Source: CAYFJO01 sp964343305 (GTDB lineage Bacteria; Planctomycetota; Planctomycetia; Pirellulales; Pirellulaceae). From it: a stretch of DNA of 12,602 bases. Made by a program: the position numbers and the translations under genes. The DNA is taken from contig CAYFJO010000320.1 of assembly GCA_964343305.1 (NCBI GenBank), positions 1-12,602 on the forward strand, read 5' to 3'. The notes beneath the pieces are model-generated. The model saw nothing but the letters and a program-made list of their open reading frames with translations. It had not been told where the DNA came from and ran no database searches. Of the stretch, positions 6,717 to 12,602 are shown one piece after another (within the stretch, counting starts at the first letter, position 1; each line of letters starts with the position of its first letter).

Positions 6717-9110
6717 ATGTACACAAAATCGAATTCGCCAGCCAGCATCGCACACGCTATCCAGATAACGGTTTCAGCTTGGTTATTGAACTTTGCAATT
6801 GCGTTTGGCACAGCGATTGGGGACGAGCCGGATGTTTTGCCAGGCACCAAACATTTAACCGAGCATGGCGATTTTTCTGAACGCATGGTACGCGGAATTG
6901 ATACTTATCTCACGAAAGCTACTGAACATGCAACGAACAGTCGCATCGAGTTTTGGAACCGGGATTTCTCTTCACCAAGCAGTTACACGAAGTCCGTTGA
7001 TCCGAATCGCCGGCGTTTGCAGTCGATGATCGGAGCGGTAGATCGTCGGATCGCGCCAGTGCGACTGGAATACGTTTCCGGGCCTGATGCATCGGCGATT
7101 CTCGCTGAGACCGACACCTATCGCGTGTTCGCCATTCGTTGGACCGTGTTCGAAGGAGTCGATGGCGAAGGATTGCTGCTGGAACCGAGGCGCCGGCCGC
7201 AAGCACAAATCGTTGCTTTGCCGGACGCGAATCAAACGCCGGAAATGCTCGTGGGGCTGGAGCCGGGCATTGATGCGAATTCTCAGTTTGCTCGTCGCTT
7301 CGCCGAAGCGGGTTGTCGAGTGATTGTGCCGGTGCTGATCGACCGCCGCTGCGATTGGTCGGGCAACTCGGCGATTCTCTTGACCAATCAAACGCATCGC
7401 GAGTGGGTTTACCGGCAGGCATTTGAAATGGGACGGCACATCATTGGCTATGAAGTGCAAAAAGTAATGGCTGCTGTCGATTGGTTTGCCTCGCAACGAC
7501 AAGGCGACAGCCAGATGCCGATCGGTGTTACCGGGTACGGCGAGGGCGGGTTGATCGCGCTGTACAGTGCCGCGATCGATTCACGTGTGAAAGGCACCTT
7601 CATAAGTGGACACTTCGGTTCTCGCAACCAACTTTGGAAGGAACCGATTTACCGAAACGTTTTTGGATTACTCCGCGAATTCGGAGACGCGGAGATCGCC
7701 AGTTTGATCGCACCGCGGACACTCGTTGTCGAGCACAGCCGAGGACCAGAGATTGAAGGTCCACCAGCCTCGACACCGGATCGCCGAGCATGCGCTGCGC
7801 CGGGCCGACTTATCACACCGTCGTATTCCTCTGTTCGGGGCGAAGTCGGCCGCGCGATTCGATTGATCAGCGGACCGAAAGGCCAAATTGGGAAGATCCA
7901 TTTTGTAGCGGGACCGCGCGAGTCTACAGCGCCAGTTGGTTCAGACGAAGCGGTCCGTCATTTCCTGAAGTCACTATCACTTGCCGAAGTCAAACTCGAA
8001 GAAAACAACCTTGAGCCGCTGGACGACGTGAATCACGACGACAGACAACAACGCCAGATCCGGCAGTTGATGGAACATTCCCAGAGGTTGCTTCGCAACT
8101 CCGAGCGAATTCGCGCCGAGTTTTGGAACAAAGCTAAACCAACAAAGTCGCTTGACCAATGGGCTGACGTGACGGCTGAATACCGGCAACATTTATGGAC
8201 GGAACTATGGGGGCGGTTGCCCAACCCATCGGTTCCTGCGAACCCTCGCACACGAATGATCGAGGAAACCGCGAAGTGGAAGATGTACGAGGTTGTGCTG
8301 GATGTCTGGCCCGACGTTTTTGCTTGGGGTTATCTTTTGGTCCCAAAATCAATTAAGTCGAATCAACGACGTCCGGTGGTGGTTTGCCAACACGGACTAG
8401 AAGGACTGCCCGAATCGGTCGTAACTCGTGACGAAAAGCAGCGAGCGTTTCGCGCCTACCAGGCCTATGCCGCCCGACTGGCCGATCGTGGTTTCGTGGT
8501 TTACGCGCCTCACAATCCCTACCGCGGCGAAACAGCCTTTCGGCAATTACAGCGCAAAGCGAATCCGTTGAAGCTAACGCTGTTCTCCTTTATCGTGGGT
8601 CAACACCAGCGGACATTGCAATGGCTGGGCGAACTCCCATTTGTCGATGCCGAGCGAATTGCCTTTTATGGTCTGTCGTACGGCGGCACTTCGGCGATGC
8701 GAATCCCATCGGTGTTGGACGGTTATTGCTTGTCGATCTGCTCGGCTTGTTTCAACGACTGGACGCGCAAGATTATGTCGCTCGACTTCCGTTCGTCGTA
8801 CATGTTCACGCGTGAGTATGAGCAGTTTTCATTCAATCTCGGCAGCACGTTCAACCACGCTGAGATGGCCGCGCTGATCGCTCCCAGGCCATTCATGGTC
8901 GAGCGAGGTCACCGAGATGGGGTCGCCCCGGACGAATGGGTGGCCTACGAGTACGCCAAGGTCCGCCGGCTGTACGCCGATCTGGGCATTGCGGAACGCA
9001 CGGCCATCGAATTCTTCGACGGTGCCCACGAAATCCATGGGCAAGGAACATTTGATTTCTTGCACGAACACTTGAAATGGCCAAATCCGGCACACCAGAA
9101 TGCGAAGTGA
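6717..9110 (+). CDS. Secreted tandem alpha/beta hydrolase; first domain lacks nucleophile
   Basis: 797 residues from ATG 6717; a TTG directly before it at 6714 is less likely. Numbers below count from that TTG. Residues 11–36 form a likely signal peptide (ITVSAWLLNFAIAFGTA). Two related halves follow, each with a helical lead-in (RIEFWNRDF near 77; RAEFWNKA near 467), a dienelactone-hydrolase/acetyl-xylan-esterase-like fold and the block LIAPR-x5-E (331–340 and 721–730). The second half has the elbow YGLSYGGTS with nucleophile Ser655, a likely acid Asp735 in RGHRDG and a His in DGAHEIHG (772). In the first half the elbow reads TGYGEGG, placing Gly276 where serine belongs, so that domain should be inactive and perhaps structural or substrate-binding. 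Inference: an exported esterase or peptidase-like hydrolase, possibly for acylated polysaccharides. The next gene lies 72 bp downstream. Confidence 0.87.
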   Translation: MYTKSNSPASIAHAIQITVSAWLLNFAIAFGTAIGDEPDVLPGTKHLTEHGDFSERMVRGIDTYLTKATEHATNSRIEFWNRDFSSPSSYTKSVDPNRRRLQSMIGAVDRRIAPVRLEYVSGPDASAILAETDTYRVFAIRWTVFEGVDGEGLLLEPRRRPQAQIVALPDANQTPEMLVGLEPGIDANSQFARRFAEAGCRVIVPVLIDRRCDWSGNSAILLTNQTHREWVYRQAFEMGRHIIGYEVQKVMAAVDWFASQRQGDSQMPIGVTGYGEGGLIALYSAAIDSRVKGTFISGHFGSRNQLWKEPIYRNVFGLLREFGDAEIASLIAPRTLVVEHSRGPEIEGPPASTPDRRACAAPGRLITPSYSSVRGEVGRAIRLISGPKGQIGKIHFVAGPRESTAPVGSDEAVRHFLKSLSLAEVKLEENNLEPLDDVNHDDRQQRQIRQLMEHSQRLLRNSERIRAEFWNKAKPTKSLDQWADVTAEYRQHLWTELWGRLPNPSVPANPRTRMIEETAKWKMYEVVLDVWPDVFAWGYLLVPKSIKSNQRRPVVVCQHGLEGLPESVVTRDEKQRAFRAYQAYAARLADRGFVVYAPHNPYRGETAFRQLQRKANPLKLTLFSFIVGQHQRTLQWLGELPFVDAERIAFYGLSYGGTSAMRIPSVLDGYCLSICSACFNDWTRKIMSLDFRSSYMFTREYEQFSFNLGSTFNHAEMAALIAPRPFMVERGHRDGVAPDEWVAYEYAKVRRLYADLGIAERTAIEFFDGAHEIHGQGTFDFLHEHLKWPNPAHQNAK

Positions 9111-9182
9111 GATTCACTCACTTTGTTTTGAGGCTTACCAGCAGAGTCCAGTGACTCATTCTCAATTCCCAACGGGATTGCC

Positions 9183-9845
9183 ATGCAGAACTCAACAGAC
9201 ATCATGTTTCCCGTGTTGCTCGTAGTTTTCGGTACATGCGCAGCCGTCTGTTGCGCGGACGAAGCACCTGCGCGCGTCGAATTCGAAAAGGATCCGGTTG
9301 CGCTGAGCGTCGTGTTTGGGATGGACCCGGGCAAAGGAAAATACGACGGCGTGATTGGCGAGCCAAATGATACTTGGAACTTGCTGGACGTTCGCCAAAC
9401 CTCGATCAAGTCACTTCGAAGTCACACGGGATCAAAAACGCCGGTCGATTTAAAAGTCTCCGAGAACGACGGCGAATGGGGAATCAAAGATCACACCGGC
9501 GTCTTCCACGCTTACATCTACCACAACAGCCGCGACGTCGATTTGCAGGCCACCTTCACCGGTTTGTCGTCCGGCCAATACAGGATCTACGTATACGCTC
9601 ACGGCGACGCACCCGATCAAAACGCGAAGATCGAACTCGCCATTGGAACAGAAGTCATTGGAAGCAAATCAACGCTGAACGACGGTTCGTGGGATTTCCG
9701 GTCCAAGACGTTTAAAGAAGGCGTTCAGTTTGTGAGCTTTGAGTTCACTGTTAAAGAATCAGAACCTGTCAAGGTAACAAGCAAGCGAGCGGGCAGTTCT
9801 TATTCAATGTTCAACGCCATTCAGATTGTTCGACTCATGAAATGA
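9183..9845 (+). CDS. Small secreted beta-rich protein, function unknown
   Basis: 220 residues, ATG 9183 with a modest GGGA site 5 bases upstream; an alternative ATG at 9204 has no ribosome site. Residues 8–25 (MFPVLLVVFGTCAAVCCA) make a Sec signal with likely cleavage before DEAPA. No lipobox with correct spacing is seen. The mature part is beta-strand rich: LSVVFGMDPGKGKYDG, TWNLLDV, DLQATFTGLSSGQYRIYVY, SSYSMFNAIQIV. This arrangement (a 'D-x-G … TWN-L' opening and a closing 'x-x-NAIQI' strand) resembles carbohydrate-binding-type jelly-roll domains of planctomycete surface proteins, but I cannot name a family. It may be co-expressed with the upstream hydrolase (72-bp gap), perhaps as a surface or binding partner. 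Confidence 0.75.
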   Translation: MQNSTDIMFPVLLVVFGTCAAVCCADEAPARVEFEKDPVALSVVFGMDPGKGKYDGVIGEPNDTWNLLDVRQTSIKSLRSHTGSKTPVDLKVSENDGEWGIKDHTGVFHAYIYHNSRDVDLQATFTGLSSGQYRIYVYAHGDAPDQNAKIELAIGTEVIGSKSTLNDGSWDFRSKTFKEGVQFVSFEFTVKESEPVKVTSKRAGSSYSMFNAIQIVRLMK

Positions 9846-10149
9846 TTTGATCGGTGCGCATCTACTCAGCCTGTTTCTTTAGCCCAAACCGCTCGGCAGA
9901 TACTTTTTCGTTTCACCACAATTTATTAGGTTCACACGGGTGGATAAACATTTGTTTGGCGTTTTCTGTATCTTTTGCCAAGTGACTCTGCGGGTTGCGC
10001 CAACGAAGCCGTTTAAGACAAGGAATCGGTGTTCGCATTGGAAGGGATTCAGGGACATACAGCTGTCCTCTTGTGACCCCGAAGAAAAACCAACTAAACT
10101 TAGATGGTGGACAGGTGCTTCCCGGTAAAGGGACTTGGAGTTCTGATAA
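9846..10149 (+). other. 304-bp intergenic region upstream of the defence pair
   Basis: No credible gene: a 62-codon frame from GTG 9940 has no ribosome site and no protein-like pattern. It contains GGACA-N6-TGTCC at 10053–10068 and a GGAG ribosome site at 10137–10140. No reverse transcriptase gene and no transposase end were recognised. It must hold the promoter of the ATPase–HNH operon, but no clear −35/−10 pair is seen. Confidence 0.4.
10053..10068. repeat. Short palindrome GGACA-N6-TGTCC
   Basis: Five-base arms around TACAGC (with CAGCTG at 10060–10065), 82 bases before the ATPase start. It is similar in sequence to the hairpin at 6564–6578, so both could be copies of one intergenic motif; it could instead be an operator or chance. 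Confidence 0.3.
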
Positions 10150-11397
10150 ATGAAAGTGAAGAAGTTAATACTTCACGATTTCCGTGGAATTGCCAGCATG
10201 GAACTGCAATTCCAAGACAGCGTAAATGTTCTGATTGGCGCAAATGGCGCGGGAAAGTCCGCGATTCTCGATTGTTTGGCGATCATGCTTTCGCGACTTG
10301 TTGGGCGAATTCGCTCGACAAAAAAGACGGGGCGTTTTTTTTCAGACTACGACATCACCAACGGAAAAAACGAAACCAGAAATAGAATTGATGTTGAAAT
10401 CGATCGTCAAAACATTTCATGGATGGTTACACGTTCCAGGAAAGGTGCAAAGAAACAGAGGATTTCAAACTTCGAACAGCTTTCAAGTGTCGTTGACAAG
10501 ATCCACTCAGATTTCGAGTCGGATAAAGAGCTTGATTTTCCGCTGGCTGTCTTTTACCCCGTCAATCGAGCAGTGCTTGACATTCCTCTGCGAATACGGC
10601 AACGGCACGAGTTCGATCAACTTTCTGCGTATGATCAGGCATTGACTGGGGCACGGAACGACTTTCGGCTCTTTTTCGAGTGGTATCGAAATCGCGAAGA
10701 TCTTGAAAACGAATTGCGCGTTGACGACGCCGATTATCGGGATAAAGAACTTGAAGCCGTTCGTGGTGCGATAACCAAACTCTTCCCCGGATCGTCTGAT
10801 TTACGCATCAGACGAAAACCTCTGCGAATGGTCGTTGAAAAATTGGGAACTGAAATCATTGTCGATCAACTCTCGGATGGCGAAAAATGTCAACTCGCAC
10901 TTGCAGGGGATTTGGCGCGCCGATTGGCGGTCGCCAACCCATCATTGAGTAATCCACTTAAGGGTAAAGGGATCGTTCTGATTGATGAAATCGATCTGCA
11001 TTTGCATCCGGCATGGCAGCGAAATGTCATTTCTGTGCTCACGAGAACTTTTCCGAAATGTCAGTTCATTGTTTCGACCCACTCGCCGCAAATTGTTAGT
11101 GAAGTAAAAAACGAATCCATTTTCATTCTTACTCGTTCCAACGGTGATGTAGCCGCGCTACATCCAGAAGGGGCGTATGGGTTGGATGCGAACCGAATTC
11201 TTGAAGACTTGATGGGAGTTGCTGACCGTCCGCGGTCAATTAAGGAAGCAATCGCCAAGTTGTTTCGTCAAATCGACGACGGCGAATACGAGATTGCAAG
11301 AATAACACTCGAAGACCTCAATGGCCTGATAGGGTCTGATCCGCAACTGACAAGGGCTGGCACTCTCCTCCGTCGTAAGGAGATCGTTGGCAAGTGA
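10150..11397 (+). CDS. ptuA: Septu-type ATPase (PtuA-like)
   Basis: 415 residues, ATG 10150 with GGAG 9 bases upstream. It is an ABC/RecF-like AAA ATPase: the opening KKLILHDFRGI, Walker A GANGAGKS (30–37, Lys36), signature LSDGEKCQLALAGDLARRLA (241–260), Walker B GIVLIDEIDLHLHP (274–287, Asp279/Glu280) and switch His311 in STHSPQ. No transmembrane segment or TOPRIM domain is present, so it is not an OLD/Gabija nuclease. The partner is an HNH nuclease overlapping by 4 bp, the gene order of Septu and of the PtuAB effectors of retron Ec78. Known for that family: PtuA multimerises and holds PtuB in check, with ATP sensing controlling nuclease activity during phage infection. No reverse transcriptase is visible, so this looks like stand-alone Septu. 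A run of eight T at 10335–10342 encodes Phe-Phe. Codon use is more AT-rich than in the flanking genes. Confidence 0.8.
   Translation: MKVKKLILHDFRGIASMELQFQDSVNVLIGANGAGKSAILDCLAIMLSRLVGRIRSTKKTGRFFSDYDITNGKNETRNRIDVEIDRQNISWMVTRSRKGAKKQRISNFEQLSSVVDKIHSDFESDKELDFPLAVFYPVNRAVLDIPLRIRQRHEFDQLSAYDQALTGARNDFRLFFEWYRNREDLENELRVDDADYRDKELEAVRGAITKLFPGSSDLRIRRKPLRMVVEKLGTEIIVDQLSDGEKCQLALAGDLARRLAVANPSLSNPLKGKGIVLIDEIDLHLHPAWQRNVISVLTRTFPKCQFIVSTHSPQIVSEVKNESIFILTRSNGDVAALHPEGAYGLDANRILEDLMGVADRPRSIKEAIAKLFRQIDDGEYEIARITLEDLNGLIGSDPQLTRAGTLLRRKEIVGK
11377..11383 (+). promoter_or_regulatory. Ribosome binding site of the HNH gene inside the ATPase gene
   Basis: AAGGAGA within the last codons of the ATPase gene, 10 bases before the GTG at 11394. 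It supports the GTG start and coupled translation through the GTGA overlap. Confidence 0.7.
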
Positions 11398-12044
11398 AGC
11401 ATATTGTCAAAGAGCATGATCCAGTCGAATTGGTGGAATTCAAGGTAGCTGAAAATGATGAATGGACGCCCGAGTATGAAGCACTTCCCGGCGACAGGAA
11501 ACGCGCAATTCACGACACACTTCTAGTAGAGCAAGGACATATTTGCTGTTATTGCAATCGTCGTATTCGCCGCGATTCAAGTCACATCGAACATTGGCAT
11601 CCGCAAACATTGCCGCCCGAACAGCTCGCGCTTGAATACGGCAATATGCTTGCTTCATGCCAGCGGGAACTCGATCCTGGGGAACCACTCCGGTGTGGAA
11701 TGAAAAAGGGAGACTGGTTCGATCCACCGAGAATGGTTTCACCTTTAGATTGCGACTGCGAAGCACGATTCCGCTTCACCGCGGATGGTACCATTCGTCC
11801 CGCAAGCGATGATGACATCGCTGCCGGTGAGACAATTCTCAGACTCGGTCTTGATCTTCCAAATCTCAACGCGTCGCGACGTGAGGCAATCGGAGCAATT
11901 CTCGATGACCTCGACGTATTGTCGACGGAAGAGTTACGGACTCTTGCACAGCGGATACTTGTCCGCGATGAATACAGTTTGTTCTCGGAATATTGCATTG
12001 CAGTAGCTCAGGTTTTAGAAGGACTCATTCCGACTGACGATTAG
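11394..12044 (+). CDS. ptuB: Septu-type HNH endonuclease (PtuB-like)
   Basis: 216 residues, GTG start overlapping the ATPase stop as GTGA. The N-terminal half carries an HNH/zinc-finger core of the TIGR02646 kind: HICCYCNRRI (49–58, Cys51 and Cys54), SHIEHWHPQ (63–71; Glu66, His67), LEYGNMLASC (80–89; Asn84, Cys89) and RCGMKKGDW (100–108; Cys101). Four cysteines can hold a structural zinc. His67 and Asn84 are the likely catalytic and core residues, and the third HNH position appears to be Lys rather than His, as is common in this group. The C-terminal part (120–216) is helical. Family role: the effector nuclease released or activated by PtuA; related PtuB proteins cut DNA or, in retron Ec78, a tRNA. 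The target here is unknown. The gene ends 13 bp from a convergent gene. Confidence 0.82.
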   Translation: MKHIVKEHDPVELVEFKVAENDEWTPEYEALPGDRKRAIHDTLLVEQGHICCYCNRRIRRDSSHIEHWHPQTLPPEQLALEYGNMLASCQRELDPGEPLRCGMKKGDWFDPPRMVSPLDCDCEARFRFTADGTIRPASDDDIAAGETILRLGLDLPNLNASRREAIGAILDDLDVLSTEELRTLAQRILVRDEYSLFSEYCIAVAQVLEGLIPTDD

Positions 12045-12057
12045 CTCACGCCTCGCT

Positions 12058-12602
12058 TCAAATGAAATGCGCGTCCGCCGTTCCCAGGCCTTCGATTTCG
12101 ACCTGGATACAATCTCCCTTCGCGACCCATTTGGTTTGCACGACGCTGCCTAGCATGACGATCCAACCTGCGGGGATGTCGCGGCCGGTTGCGGCTTTGG
12201 CGTTTGCTAGCCACGCGAGGGCTTCGAGTGGATGGCCGTTGATGATGTCGCGTCCGTGACCTGTGCCCACAACCACGTCGTTGATTCGCATCGAGCCGTG
12301 GACGGCTGCCAGGTCGAGATCGCGCCACTCGGTGACCGGATTGCCCAGGACGATTCCCGCGCCGAAGAAATCGTCGGCCAGCCACGTGCGCCAATCTGGC
12401 TCGCGGGCGACAAAGTCCACGTAGCGGTCGTCGACGATTTCGATGGCTGGGTAGAACGCCTGCACTGCCTCGCGAACACTGTCGATGTTGTGTGGTGCGG
12501 CAGCGGCTTGAATTGGGTGCTGTAGGGTTACGGCGATTTCGCATTCAACGCCGACGTGCAGGAACGAGTTGAAATCGAATTCGCCCTTGCCGTGATGAAC
12601 GG
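12058..12602 (-). CDS. Fumarylacetoacetase/2-keto-4-pentenoate hydratase family protein (N-terminus cut)
   Basis: The minus-strand frame is open from the window end (first full codon 12600–12598) to TGA at 12060–12058: about 180 residues, the C-terminal two-thirds of a protein usually near 260 residues. Internal GTG/ATG codons are not the start. MhpD-like marks: VGVECEIAVTL with the paired glutamates that bind the metal, AFYPAIEIVDDRY with the third acidic ligand, WLADDFFGAGIVLG, and near the end NGHPLEALAWLAN and AGWIVMLGSVVQTKW. Enzymes of this group hydrate or decarboxylate 2-oxo-4-enoates in meta-cleavage pathways, in the cytoplasm, with Mg or Mn. No signal peptide can be judged. GC is clearly higher than in the adjacent defence genes. 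It converges with the HNH gene. Confidence 0.87.
   Translation of the reverse strand, partial: VHHGKGEFDFNSFLHVGVECEIAVTLQHPIQAAAAPHNIDSVREAVQAFYPAIEIVDDRYVDFVAREPDWRTWLADDFFGAGIVLGNPVTEWRDLDLAAVHGSMRINDVVVGTGHGRDIINGHPLEALAWLANAKAATGRDIPAGWIVMLGSVVQTKWVAKGDCIQVEIEGLGTADAHFI

Noticed and set aside
9144..9157. GAGTC-N4-GACTC hairpin as a terminator after the hydrolase gene
   Set aside because: Only five pairs and no T-run. It is too weak to call.
9940..10128. 62-codon frame from a GTG in the defence-pair leader
   Set aside because: No ribosome site, no recognisable motif, and the translation looks random.
9846..10149. Retron msr-msd RNA upstream of the PtuA/PtuB-like pair
   Set aside because: No reverse transcriptase gene lies in the window on either side, and no long paired structure typical of msr-msd is visible.
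12041..12544. 167-codon minus-strand frame near the window end
   Set aside because: Arg-rich shadow; the neighbouring minus frame ending at 12058 carries the clear hydratase-family motifs.

Overview
This window most likely comes from a planctomycete (Pirellulaceae-like) chromosome. The inference rests on gene content: a DUF1800–DUF1501 pair followed by a DUF6807 (PmoA-like) gene, secreted GH32/43-like beta-propeller proteins in tandem, a two-domain secreted alpha/beta hydrolase, many Sec and Tat signal peptides, and scattered intergenic palindromes. No rRNA, tRNA, CRISPR array or intact insertion sequence was seen.

Layout. Positions 1–2018 (+) hold two tandem paralogues of a secreted glycosidase-like family, the first cut by the window edge. 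Positions 2082–6022 (−) hold a probable three-gene operon, transcribed in the order DUF1800, DUF1501, DUF6807; the first two have strong ribosome binding sites. Positions 6023–6716 carry no intact gene: a kelch-like gene fragment, a near-perfect 30-bp-arm palindrome, a tiny amidohydrolase-like N-terminal remnant and two small hairpins. Positions 6717–9845 (+) hold a tandem alpha/beta hydrolase, whose first domain has lost its nucleophile, and a small secreted protein. A 304-bp gap follows. Positions 10150–12044 (+) hold an AAA/ABC-type ATPase overlapping by 4 bp (GTGA) an HNH endonuclease, a Septu-type (PtuA/PtuB-like) antiphage module without a visible reverse transcriptase. The window ends in a convergent, truncated fumarylacetoacetase/2-keto-4-pentenoate hydratase-family gene (−).

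How it fits together. The left 10 kb looks like exported catabolic machinery (polysaccharide or ester breakdown plus the DUF1800/DUF1501 proteins). The right-hand ATPase–HNH pair is a different kind of module: compact, translationally coupled and apparently lower in GC, as expected of a mobile defence cassette between housekeeping or catabolic genes. It is the best candidate for a biologically interesting system here, but it belongs to a recognisable defence family and is not wholly new.
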